From positions 39,518 to 52,033 of the forward strand of contig DHIM01000016.1 in assembly GCA_002403785.1 (NCBI GenBank): a DNA stretch of 12,516 nt. The letters are read 5' to 3'. Below are positions 1 through 7,203 of this stretch, piece by piece. The notes below the pieces were generated by a model. It was not told the origin of the DNA. It saw nothing but the letters and a program-made list of their open reading frames with translations, and did no database searches. The number at the start of each line of letters is the position of its first letter. Positions within the stretch are counted from its first letter, which is position 1. This DNA is from Clostridium sp. UBA4746 (GTDB taxonomy: Bacteria; Bacillota; Clostridia; Clostridiales; Clostridiaceae). The position numbers and the translations under genes are program-made.

Positions 1-1571
1 AATATTTTAGGGCTTACAAATGAATAACTTATAGATTGATTAAGTGAACTTGCAATTAAAGAAAGTATAACTTTATCTTCCAACTTTTGTTTTTCACTTT
101 TTCCACTTCTTAACGTTTCACAAGTAGGAATGGTAGATGGTATATTATCATAACCATACATTCTGGCTATTTCTTCAGCGACGTCTTCCCTAATATTAAT
201 ATCTGATCTATGGGTTGGAACCTGTATAATTAAAAAGTCACCTATTATTTCTGAACATAGTTCCAATCTATCAAGATATATTTTCATATCACTCTTATCT
301 ATATCAGTTCCTAAAAACTTGTTAATCCACTTTGCACTTACTTCTAGTGAATGTGACTTACGTTTTATAGGGTAAACATCTATGCATCCCTGCATTATTT
401 CACCTGCACCTAATTCTTGCACTAAATGACAAGCTCTATCTATTGCCATTTGAGCTAGATTAGGGTCTAGATCTTTTTCAAATTTTGAAGATGCATCAGT
501 CCTTAAAGATAGTTTTTTAGAAGCAAGTCTTATATTTACTCCATCAAAGTTCGCACTTTCAAATATTATGCTTGTGCTATCATCCTTAATTTCAGAATTT
601 AAGCCCCCCATTATACCTGCGAGTCCTATAGTTCTCTCTCCATCTTTTATACATAATATACTTTCATCTAAATCTCTTTCTACTTCATCCAATGTATTAA
701 ATTTTTCGGACAACTTTGCTCTTTCAACAGCTATTTTATTCGTAGTTATCTGCCTTGCATCAAATGCGTGCATAGGTTGACCAAGCTCTACCATAACAAA
801 GTTTGTAATATCCACTATATTATTAATAGGTCTAAGTTCTGCCTCTATTAGTCTTTCCTGCATCCATTGTGGTGAAGGCGCGATTTTTACATTTTTTATA
901 CCCTTTAACATATATCTTTTGCAAAGTTCATCTTTAATCTCAACCTTATAGATATCTTCAACATTTTCGCTGCAGGTAGCTTTGTAATCGAGCGCTGGTT
1001 TTCTATATTGGGTGCCTAAAGTTGCAGCTGTTTCTCTAGCTATCCCTAAAATACTAATGCAATCTGCTCTGTTTGAAGTTATCTCAAAATCTATTAAAAC
1101 GCTTTGAAGATTTAATACTTCTTTTATGTCAAGTCCAATGATAGTGTCACTTGGAAGTATCATTAGTCCATAAACTGGTTCATCTCCTGCAATTCCAAGT
1201 TCTTCCTCAGAGCAAAACATACCATTTGATAGTATTCCACGAAGTTTACCTTTTTTAATCTTTAATCCTCCATGTAAACTTGATCCATGAAGCGCTACTG
1301 GTACGATATCCTGTTCTTTCATATTAGTGGCTGCTGTAACAATTTGTGTTGGTACTCCTAGTCCTATATCTACCTGACATACAACTAATTTATCAGCATC
1401 TGGATGCTTCACAATTTCTATTATTTTCCCTGCAACAACATTGTTAATTTCATCACCTGCTATAATTACCTCTTCTACCTTTGAACCTGACATAGTTAAC
1501 TTGTCACCTAGCTCCTTTGGTGGAATATTTATATCTACGTAATCTTTAAGCCATTTAACTGGAACTTTCAT
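1..1571 (-). CDS. pheT: Phenylalanyl-tRNA synthetase beta subunit, C-terminal part outside the window
   Basis: Beta subunit of the alpha2-beta2 enzyme that charges tRNA-Phe with phenylalanine in the cytosol. I translated it by hand from ATG at 1571 and found an open frame of 523 codons running off the window edge; the family is about 790-800 residues, so about a third is missing. The start MKVPVKWLKDYVDI is typical. An EMAP/OB-type tRNA-binding domain follows (DKLVVCQVDIG), then the B3/B4 editing domain (INNIVDITNFVMVELGQPMH, AGIMGG, RTDASSKFEKDLDP), then a B5 domain (VSAKWINKFLGTDI). The perfect ribosome site AGGAGG at 1579-1584, 7 nt upstream, fixes the start. It lies 97 nt after pheS and is presumably cotranscribed under the T-box leader. 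No frameshift is seen. Confidence 0.97.
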   Translation of the reverse strand, partial: MKVPVKWLKDYVDINIPPKELGDKLTMSGSKVEEVIIAGDEINNVVAGKIIEIVKHPDADKLVVCQVDIGLGVPTQIVTAATNMKEQDIVPVALHGSSLHGGLKIKKGKLRGILSNGMFCSEEELGIAGDEPVYGLMILPSDTIIGLDIKEVLNLQSVLIDFEITSNRADCISILGIARETAATLGTQYRKPALDYKATCSENVEDIYKVEIKDELCKRYMLKGIKNVKIAPSPQWMQERLIEAELRPINNIVDITNFVMVELGQPMHAFDARQITTNKIAVERAKLSEKFNTLDEVERDLDESILCIKDGERTIGLAGIMGGLNSEIKDDSTSIIFESANFDGVNIRLASKKLSLRTDASSKFEKDLDPNLAQMAIDRACHLVQELGAGEIMQGCIDVYPIKRKSHSLEVSAKWINKFLGTDIDKSDMKIYLDRLELCSEIIGDFLIIQVPTHRSDINIREDVAEEIARMYGYDNIPSTIPTCETLRSGKSEKQKLEDKVILSLIASSLNQSISYSFVSPKI

Positions 1572-1600
1572 AATATATCCTCCTAGCATCTGTGTTAGTA

Positions 1601-1623
1601 CAAAACAATTTTGGATTGTTTTG
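1601..1623 (-). repeat. Perfect inverted repeat between pheS and pheT
   Basis: Nine-base arms CAAAACAAT and ATTGTTTTG flank a 5-nt loop in the pheS-pheT gap. In the transcript this forms a hairpin about 17 nt upstream of the pheT ribosome site. No T-run follows on either strand, so it is not a standard intrinsic terminator. A role in mRNA processing, stability or subunit balance is possible but is inference. Confidence 0.5.
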
Positions 1624-1668
1624 CCTCCTGTATTTCGTGTAATTACTAAGTAATTATTAATCTATATT

Positions 1669-2688
1669 TTAAAATTGTTTTAAAAATCTCATATCACTTT
1701 CATAAAGTGCTCTAATATCATCTATTCCGTATTTTAGCATTGTAATTCTATCAAGTCCAAATCCAAAAGCAAATCCGCTATAAACTTCTGGATCAATTCC
1801 ACAATTTCTTAAAACCTGAGGATGAACCATTCCACAACCCAAAAGTTCTATCCAGCCACTACCACTGCATACTTTACAGCCTTCACCCTTACATACAAAA
1901 CAAGTAGCGTCCATCTCTGCTGATGGCTCTGTAAACGGGAAATGATGTGGTCTAAATTTTGTTTCCATTTTATCTCCAAACATCTTTTGCGTAAACAACT
2001 CTAGTGTTCCTTTTAAATCAGCAAAAGTAATGGCCTTATCTACTATAAGTCCCTCAATTTGATAAAAAATTGGTGAATGGGTAGCATCTACTGCGTCTGA
2101 TCTATAAACTTTTCCCGGTGCAATCATCTTTATAGGCGGTTTTTGATTTTCCATAGTTCTTATTTGTATTGGTGAAGTCTGAGTTCTTAAAACTATACTA
2201 TCATTTATGTAAAAAGTATCTTGTTCTCCTCTTGCTGGATGATTTTTGGGTATGTTTAACGCTTCAAAATTATAATAATCTCGTTCTACTTCAGGTCCCT
2301 CTTCAATAACGAACCCCATAGATAAAAATATTTCATTAACTTTTTCAAGTGTTAAATCTAATGGATGCCTTTTACCTATTGTTTGTTTTTTACCCGGCAT
2401 AGATATATCAATAATTTCGCTTTTTAACTTTTTTTCCTTTTCCTTGTTTTTTAATGTATCTGAGGCTTTAGTTATAAGCGATTCTATATTCTCTCTAACT
2501 TCATTTGCTAATTTACCAATTATCGGCCTTTCTTCATTTGATAACTGTCCCATACCTCTTAATATTTGTGTCAATTCGCCTTTTTTACCTAAATACTTAA
2601 CTCTAACATTTTCTAATTCCGTTTTAATAGAAGCTCCTTTTAATTCTTCTAAGACTGCAGCTTTTATCATTTCTAACTTTTCTTTCAT
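1669..2688 (-). CDS. pheS: Phenylalanyl-tRNA synthetase alpha subunit
   Basis: Catalytic subunit of PheRS, a class II synthetase. The protein is 339 residues from ATG at 2688, close to the Bacillus protein. The N-terminal coiled-coil arm (about residues 1-90) binds tRNA; the catalytic core follows. Class II motif 2 appears as FRPHHFPFTEPSAEMD near residue 245 and motif 3 as GFGLDR near 309. The insert before motif 3 carries four cysteines, C263-x2-C266-x4-C271-x2-C274, possibly a zinc knuckle. An in-frame ATG at 2706 would add six residues, but GGGAGGAG falls inside that extension, well placed for 2688. It is the first gene behind the T-box leader and is followed by pheT. Confidence 0.97.
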   Translation of the reverse strand: MKEKLEMIKAAVLEELKGASIKTELENVRVKYLGKKGELTQILRGMGQLSNEERPIIGKLANEVRENIESLITKASDTLKNKEKEKKLKSEIIDISMPGKKQTIGKRHPLDLTLEKVNEIFLSMGFVIEEGPEVERDYYNFEALNIPKNHPARGEQDTFYINDSIVLRTQTSPIQIRTMENQKPPIKMIAPGKVYRSDAVDATHSPIFYQIEGLIVDKAITFADLKGTLELFTQKMFGDKMETKFRPHHFPFTEPSAEMDATCFVCKGEGCKVCSGSGWIELLGCGMVHPQVLRNCGIDPEVYSGFAFGFGLDRITMLKYGIDDIRALYESDMRFLKQF

Positions 2689-2740
2689 AATGAATGCTCC
2701 TCCCATATTTATATAAGTTTATATTTTATATTTTTTTATA

Positions 2741-2773
2741 AAACAAAAAAAACCGTCCCTAATAAAGGGACGG
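2741..2773 (-). terminator. T-box terminator hairpin
   Basis: Arms CCGTCCCT and AGGGACGG (2753-2760 and 2766-2773 on the plus strand) enclose a 5-nt loop and are followed on the minus strand by eight T residues. The 5' arm, CCGTCCC, is also the natural partner of AGGG in the T-box motif, giving the competing antiterminator. It lies about 50 nt before the pheS start. Confidence 0.93.
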
Positions 2774-2970
2774 AATATCCGCGTTACCACCCTAATTGAC
2801 TAAAAATTAGTCCTCTTAGATAAATTTATCGATTTTACCCGCTAACAGTTACTTCGTTTCACTGTTAGAACTCCGGAGTGAACTTCAATATAAAAATTTC
2901 TTAAGTAAGCTCTCAGTCTAAGGCTTCTTATCCCTGTAATTATTTTCATATTTACTTTCTCCATCACAGT
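2744..2970 (-). promoter_or_regulatory. T-box riboswitch, phenylalanine specific (specifier UUC)
   Basis: A tRNA-sensing leader that lets transcription reach pheST when tRNA-Phe is uncharged. On the minus strand Stem I closes by GGAG (2959-2962) with CTCC (2876-2879), and the arms ATATGAAAAT and ATTTTTATAT pair with one G-U. The specifier TTC (2880-2882) sits in GAAG-TTC-A, the usual specifier-loop context, and encodes Phe. A second stem has 8-base arms CTAACAGT/ACTGTTAG (2842-2868). Stem III is GACTAA-TTT-TTAGTC (2798-2812). The T-box itself, AGGGTGGTAACGCGG (2779-2793), differs from the AGGGTGGNACCGCG consensus by an A for C after the tRNA-binding bulge. A terminator hairpin follows. Confidence 0.95.
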
Positions 2971-3008
2971 GTATTATTAATTAATCAACTTATGAAAGTA
3001 TACAAAAT

Positions 3009-3037
3009 ATTATAACCATAACTACTAAAAATTTCAA
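3009..3037 (-). promoter_or_regulatory. Sigma-A type promoter of the pheST T-box transcript
   Basis: TTGAAA (3032-3037) and a perfect TATAAT (3009-3014) on the minus strand are separated by 17 nt. The expected start near 3002 lies about 40 nt before Stem I. The -35 box is only 15 nt past the stop of the upstream methyltransferase gene, and no clear terminator separates the two, so some readthrough into the leader is possible. Confidence 0.85.
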
Positions 3038-3051
3038 CTAAAATTTAAAAT

Positions 3052-3837
3052 TTATATAATATTTTTCTGTCTTACGACTTCATACATCATAATAGATGCA
3101 GCAACTGCCGCGTTTAAAGATTCTGCACCACCAGGCATAGGAATTTTAATTTTTAAATCACATATATTATAAACTTCGGCACTTATTCCATTGCCTTCAT
3201 TCCCAACCGATATAATAACTTTTTGTTTTAAATCTACATCATAGAAGTTTTTATCGGTATCTAATGAACTTGTAATTAGTTTGAATCCATCACTTCTAAG
3301 TTTCTGCACTAATGATAAATCTTTATCGTAAATAACCGGTATATTAAAAATGGAACCCATTGTGGATCTTAAAGTTTTATCATTATAAATATCCACAGTT
3401 CCTTTTGTTATTATAACTCCCAGTGCCCCTGCTGCATGAGCAGTTCTAATTATAGTTCCCATATTACCTGGGTCTTGAATTTTATCAGCTAGCATATAGA
3501 ACCCACTGTCATATTTAATCTCTATGGGTTTATTTCTGACAACCGCTAAAATACCTTGAGGATTATCGGTATCACAAACACTTTTAAATAAGCTATCACT
3601 AACACTATAAACTTTAGTATTCCTCTGTAGCTTATCCTTCATACATGAGTTTTCATATTTTGCCTCTCTTGATGCACTTATAAAAATATTCACCACTTCA
3701 AAATCAGAATTTAAAGCTTCCTCTGCAAATCTAAAACCCTCAACCAAAAACATATTACTACTTATTCTATACTTTTTTTCCTTTAACTTTTTAATATCTT
3801 TAATCAATAAATTATCCTTACTTTGAATATATTCCAA
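3052..3837 (-). CDS. TrmH/SpoU-family 23S rRNA 2'-O-methyltransferase, YsgA/RlmP-like
   Basis: A SPOUT (trefoil-knot) methyltransferase of 261 residues that should methylate a ribose 2'-OH using SAM. An N-terminal substrate-binding domain is followed by the three SPOUT motifs: DPGNMGTIIRTA (122-133, with the conserved Asn and Arg), ISVGNEGNGIS (209-219), and IPMPGGAESLNAAVAASI (about 232-249). The Bacillus subtilis neighbour of pheS, YsgA, is RlmP, which modifies G2553 in the 23S A-loop; position and length suggest the same role here, but specificity cannot be proved from sequence. The start is TTG at 3837, served by AAGGAG 7 nt upstream, which overlaps the ktrA stop. It is the third gene of the ktrB-ktrA operon. 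Confidence 0.9.
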   Translation of the reverse strand: MEYIQSKDNLLIKDIKKLKEKKYRISSNMFLVEGFRFAEEALNSDFEVVNIFISASREAKYENSCMKDKLQRNTKVYSVSDSLFKSVCDTDNPQGILAVVRNKPIEIKYDSGFYMLADKIQDPGNMGTIIRTAHAAGALGVIITKGTVDIYNDKTLRSTMGSIFNIPVIYDKDLSLVQKLRSDGFKLITSSLDTDKNFYDVDLKQKVIISVGNEGNGISAEVYNICDLKIKIPMPGGAESLNAAVAASIMMYEVVRQKNII

Positions 3838-3848
3838 ATTAAGTCTCC

Positions 3849-4508
3849 TTATTTAACTAATTTTTCCAGCTTGTTCAATTCTTCAATATTGCCAATGGCA
3901 ACAATAATATCTCCTGGTTCAACAATATTATCAGCTGACGGAGAAACATCTATATCATTACTTCTTTTTATAGCCATTACATTTATGCCATATTCTGCTC
4001 TTATATTTAACTCTCCCAAAGTCTTATTATGCCATTCTTCTGGACTAACAACTTCAGCTATACTATAATCAGGAGATAATTCTATGTAATCTAATATATT
4101 TGATGAAACTAAATTATGAGCAACTCGTACGCCCATATCTCGTTCTGGGAAAACTACTCTATCTGCACCTATTTTATATAATACTTTAGCATGTAATGCA
4201 TTAGTTGCCTTTGTAATTACATATTTTACTCCTAATTCTTTGACTAGCAATGTAGCTAAAATACTAGATTGAATATTAGCACCTATACTAATAACTGCAC
4301 AATCAAAATTACGAATACCAAGAGCCCTTAAACTGTTTTCATCGTTTGCATCAACTTGAACTGAATGAGTTACTTTATCCGAAATATCTTGTACTATATC
4401 TTCATCAGAATCAACTGCTAATACATCATTTCCCAAAGAATATAGTGTTTCAGCAACAGACGTTCCAAATCTTCCAAGTCCTATAACAATAAACTGTCTT
4501 TTACTCAT
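3849..4508 (-). CDS. ktrA: KtrA-type potassium uptake regulatory subunit (RCK protein)
   Basis: Cytosolic gating subunit that forms a ring on the KtrB channel and controls K+ uptake by binding nucleotides. The RCK_N Rossmann domain starts with IGLGRFGTSVAETL, and VDSDE ends the second strand with the acidic residue that usually contacts the ribose. The RCK_C domain occupies roughly the last 80 residues (LSPDYSIAEVVSPEEWHNKTLGEL onward); in Firmicutes this domain can bind c-di-AMP. I prefer ATG at 4508, giving 219 residues starting MSKRQFIVIG, with AGGGG 8 nt upstream; a GTG at 4517 would add three residues and lie 2 nt from the ktrB stop. Its stop is 11 nt before the next gene, so expression is probably coupled. 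Confidence 0.94.
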   Translation of the reverse strand: MSKRQFIVIGLGRFGTSVAETLYSLGNDVLAVDSDEDIVQDISDKVTHSVQVDANDENSLRALGIRNFDCAVISIGANIQSSILATLLVKELGVKYVITKATNALHAKVLYKIGADRVVFPERDMGVRVAHNLVSSNILDYIELSPDYSIAEVVSPEEWHNKTLGELNIRAEYGINVMAIKRSNDIDVSPSADNIVEPGDIIVAIGNIEELNKLEKLVK

Positions 4509-4519
4509 TAACTCCACCC

Positions 4520-5884
4520 CTATCCAATTAAAATTTTATCTTCTGGATACCTTATAGTTCCAGATTTAGCCTTTTTATTTTTAGCTAATGCTAATATTAT
4601 AGTAAGCGGTCCTACTCTACCCGCATACATGGTAAGAGTTATTATTATCTTCCCTACAAGCGTTAATTTTGTAGTTAACCCTAAAGTTAACCCAACCGTA
4701 GCAAAGGCTGAAGTAGCCTCATATAGAAAATATTCAAAAGGTATATTCGGTGGCTCTGTAATTGATAATACCATGGTAACTATTACAACAATTCCGAGGC
4801 CAAGAACAGTTATTACTAAAGCTTTATACACAACTTCTTTGTTTATTCGTTTTTGAAATATTTCAGTATCCTCACGTCCACGAACTACAGACATCACAGT
4901 CATAAAAAGTACAACTGCAGTAGCCGTTTTTATTCCACCAGCTGTCGAACCCGGAGATCCACCAATAAACATTAAAATTATTGTTAAAAAGTTTCCCGCT
5001 GAAGTCATTTTATTTAACGGAATAGAATTAAACCCAGCAGTTCTAGGTGAAACTGATGCAAATATTGAAGATAAAATCTTGCCCTTCACAGTCATTCCTT
5101 GCATAGTGTGTGGATTATTCATCTCAAAGATATACATGAGTATTGCACCTCCAACAATTAATACTATTGTTGAATATATAACCACTCTAGAATGCAAAGA
5201 TAACCTTTTAATTCCTTTAGAATTATATAATTCTACCCAAACATAAAATCCTAACCCACCTATTGCAATCAGTGCTGAAATTGTCAATATTACTACAGAA
5301 TTATCCGCATATGCAGTAACACTATTAAAATTTCCCATTAAATCAAATCCAGCGTTGCAGAAAGCCGAAACTGCATGAAATACACTATAATAAATTCCTT
5401 TAGCAACTCCAAATTGAGGAATAAATTGTGTTGCAAATAGCACTGCACCTACACCTTCAACAGAAAATGTAAATATCAATACATACTTCACCATTTTGAC
5501 TAACCCTTGTAATGAATTTACATTCATAGCTTCCTGCATTACTAATCTTTCCTTCAGTGTTATTCTTTTTCCTAAAAAGAAAAAAACAAGCGTAGCTACA
5601 GACATAAAGCCAAGTCCACCCGTTTCTATAAGTAACATTATTACTGTTTTACCAAAATAAGTCCAATATGTACCCGTGTCTAAAGTTACAAGACCTGTAA
5701 CACATACAGCAGATGTAGAAGTAAATATACAATCTATGAAAGGTGTGATCTTACCGCTTTGTGAAGCTATCGGTAGACTCAACAGTATCGCTCCTATAAG
5801 TATCACTATAGCAAAACCTAATGCAAGTACCTGAACAGGAGTATATATGTTTTTCTTTTTAAAATTTTTTATATCTAATTCCAA
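4520..5884 (-). CDS. ktrB: KtrB/TrkH-type potassium transporter membrane subunit
   Basis: Integral membrane K+ uptake channel subunit with four pseudo-repeats of membrane helix, pore loop, membrane helix. The four pore segments are visible: TSAVCVTGL near residue 60, HAVSAFCNAGF near 175, SPRTAGFNS near 282 and SAFATVGLT near 395, each with the selectivity-filter glycine. GGSPGSTAGGIKT near 311 is the family signature. The protein is about 455 residues, full length for the family. Two starts compete: GTG at 5893, with almost no ribosome site, and TTG at 5884, preceded by GAGGTG at 6 nt spacing. I favour the TTG; the difference is three residues. It is the first gene of the ktrB-ktrA-methyltransferase operon. 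Confidence 0.94.
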   Translation of the reverse strand: MELDIKNFKKKNIYTPVQVLALGFAIVILIGAILLSLPIASQSGKITPFIDCIFTSTSAVCVTGLVTLDTGTYWTYFGKTVIMLLIETGGLGFMSVATLVFFFLGKRITLKERLVMQEAMNVNSLQGLVKMVKYVLIFTFSVEGVGAVLFATQFIPQFGVAKGIYYSVFHAVSAFCNAGFDLMGNFNSVTAYADNSVVILTISALIAIGGLGFYVWVELYNSKGIKRLSLHSRVVIYSTIVLIVGGAILMYIFEMNNPHTMQGMTVKGKILSSIFASVSPRTAGFNSIPLNKMTSAGNFLTIILMFIGGSPGSTAGGIKTATAVVLFMTVMSVVRGREDTEIFQKRINKEVVYKALVITVLGLGIVVIVTMVLSITEPPNIPFEYFLYEATSAFATVGLTLGLTTKLTLVGKIIITLTMYAGRVGPLTIILALAKNKKAKSGTIRYPEDKILIG

Positions 5885-5931
5885 ATTAGCCACCTCTACA
5901 TCTTTAAATTTTCATAAGTGATATTTTACTA

Positions 5932-5959
5932 ATTATATCACGTAAGATATTTTTGTCAA
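5932..5959 (-). promoter_or_regulatory. Sigma-A type promoter of the ktrB operon
   Basis: TTGACA (5954-5959) and TATAAT (5932-5937), both perfect, are separated by 16 nt. The expected start near 5925 leaves a short leader of about 40 nt. A 7-base inverted repeat, GTGATAT/ATATCAC (5918-5924 and 5935-5941), spans the -10 box and start site. No long riboswitch fits in the leader. Confidence 0.85.
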
Positions 5960-5965
5960 AAATGC

Positions 5966-5995
5966 AATAAAAAATGCAGCCTAACGGCTACATTT
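5966..5995 (-). terminator. Intrinsic terminator of the infC-rpmI-rplT operon
   Basis: On the minus strand arms ATGTAGCC and GGCTGCAT, with one G-U pair, enclose the loop GTTA; AAA/TTT extends the stem and a T-rich tract follows. It lies 15 nt past the rplT stop and just upstream of the ktrB promoter, separating the two operons. Confidence 0.92.
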
Positions 5996-6009
5996 CAAAG
6001 TAATACTCT

Positions 6010-6369
6010 TTATGCTTGTAATTGTTTTTTTGCAACTTCTACTAATTCAGCAAAAGCTTTTGGATCATTTATAGCAATCTCAGAAAGCATCTTTCTGTTA
6101 ATATCTATACCTGAAAGTTTCATACCATTCATAAATCTTGAATATGAAAGATCATTTAATCTTGTAGCCGCATTAATTCTAGCTATCCAAAGTGTTCTAA
6201 AATCTCTTTTCTTTCTTTTTCTTCCGATATAACCATTTCTCAAGGCTCTTATTACTGCTTCGTTAGCTGTTTTAAATAACTTACTTCTTCCACCGTAGTA
6301 GCCCTTTGCAAGCTTTAATACTTTTTTATGGTTTTTACGAGAGTTAACTGCTCGCTTAATTCTAGCCAT
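6010..6369 (-). CDS. rplT: 50S ribosomal protein L20
   Basis: Large-subunit assembly protein that binds 23S rRNA and, in Bacillus, represses its own operon at the leader RNA. The 119 residues match the usual length. The N-terminus MARIKRAVNSRKNHKKVLKLAKGYYGGRS is the typical basic arm, followed by RKRKKRDFRTLWIARINAA and the globular domain that contacts rRNA. ATG at 6369 is preceded by AGGAGG. It is the last gene of the operon, 26 nt after rpmI and followed by a terminator. Confidence 0.98.
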   Translation of the reverse strand: MARIKRAVNSRKNHKKVLKLAKGYYGGRSKLFKTANEAVIRALRNGYIGRKRKKRDFRTLWIARINAATRLNDLSYSRFMNGMKLSGIDINRKMLSEIAINDPKAFAELVEVAKKQLQA

Positions 6370-6395
6370 TAATATACCTCCTAATCACCATTCAA

Positions 6396-6593
6396 TTATA
6401 AGTATGGTAATAATTTCTTCATTGCTTTTATTTGAGTTGTTGAAACATATGCTGTTTTTCTAAGGTTTCTTTTTCTTTTGGGACTCTTATGTGTTAATAT
6501 ATGACTCGTGAAAGCTTTTGCTCTTTTTAATTTACCTGTACCTGTTTTCTTAAATCTTTTTGCTGCGCCTCTATGTGTTTTCATCTTAGGCAT
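6396..6593 (-). CDS. rpmI: 50S ribosomal protein L35
   Basis: Small, highly basic large-subunit protein of 65 residues, the standard length. MPKMKTHRGAAKRFKKTGTG at the start and HILTHKSPKRKRNLR in the middle are family hallmarks. ATG at 6593 has a strong AAAGGAGG site 9 nt upstream, within the 20-nt gap after infC. It is the middle gene of infC-rpmI-rplT. Confidence 0.98.
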   Translation of the reverse strand: MPKMKTHRGAAKRFKKTGTGKLKRAKAFTSHILTHKSPKRKRNLRKTAYVSTTQIKAMKKLLPYL

Positions 6594-6613
6594 AATAAAA
6601 TTCCTCCTTTCGG

Positions 6614-7132
6614 TTATGCTTTTTTGGGAGCTAAAATCATTATCATATTTCTTCCCTCTTGTCTCGCTGGTTTTTCAACAATATAAACATCACCGATTTT
6701 GTCCACAAAAGATTTTAATATTTTGTGCCCTACTTTAGAGTTTTCAATTTCTCTTCCTCTAAATCTTACAGTTATCTTTACCTTATCTTCATCTAGCAAG
6801 AATTTTTTAGCATTGCTAGCCTTAATTGCGATGTCATGGTCTTCTATTGTTGCACTTAATCTTATTTCTTTAAGATTAACAACTTTTTGCTTCTTTTTAG
6901 CTTCTTTTTCTTTTTTCTGTTGTTCATAAACAAACTTACCAAAGTCCATTATTCTGCAAACTGGTGGTTTTGCAGTAGGAGACATCATAACTAAATCTAA
7001 ATCTTTTTCTTCTGCAAGCTTTAAAGCATCTTTTGTATTCAAAATACCTAATGCAGAACCATCAGCTCCGATAACTCTTATTTCTCGATCTCTTATTTCC
7101 TCATTCATCATGAAATTTTTGTTTTTACTAAT
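6614..7132 (-). CDS. infC: Translation initiation factor IF-3, AUU start
   Basis: Binds the 30S subunit, blocks 50S joining and rejects non-canonical start codons. From the start chosen here it has 172 residues, matching Bacillus IF3 (173). The N-domain begins MNEEIRDREIRVIGADGSALGI; a lysine-rich linker (KKEKEAKKKQ) leads to the C-domain (LKEIRLSATIEDHDI, VKITVRFRGREI). The frame is open upstream to an ATG at 7192, but GGGAGGTG at 7140-7147 lies inside that stretch and points to ATT at 7132 (reading ATT-AGT-AAA-AAC). AUU starts are known in infC, where they let IF3 repress itself. An ATG six codons further in (7111) lacks a well-placed site. Confidence 0.95.
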   Translation of the reverse strand: MSKNKNFMMNEEIRDREIRVIGADGSALGILNTKDALKLAEEKDLDLVMMSPTAKPPVCRIMDFGKFVYEQQKKEKEAKKKQKVVNLKEIRLSATIEDHDIAIKASNAKKFLLDEDKVKITVRFRGREIENSKVGHKILKSFVDKIGDVYIVEKPARQEGRNMIMILAPKKA

Positions 7133-7170
7133 AGTTTTCACCTCCCAGGTGTATTTAGATGATTTTATAT

Positions 7171-7203
7171 TAAAAAAATAAAGGGACGGCATATGCCGTC
7201 CCT
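7171..7203 (-). terminator. Attenuator terminator in the infC leader
   Basis: A perfect 22-bp palindrome (7182-7203) with arms AGGGACGGCAT and ATGCCGTCCCT is followed on the minus strand by TTATTTTTTT. It lies between the infC promoter and the infC ribosome site, so it must be an attenuator rather than an operon end. It also resembles the pheS T-box terminator in sequence. Confidence 0.92.

Noticed and set aside
5885..5931. Possible c-di-AMP or other riboswitch before ktrB
   Set aside because: The leader is only about 40 nt and lacks the length and conserved elements of such a switch.
7133..7192. 20-residue N-terminal extension of infC from an ATG at 7192
   Set aside because: The ATG lies inside the attenuator palindrome and the ribosome site is downstream of it; the AUU start gives the family length.
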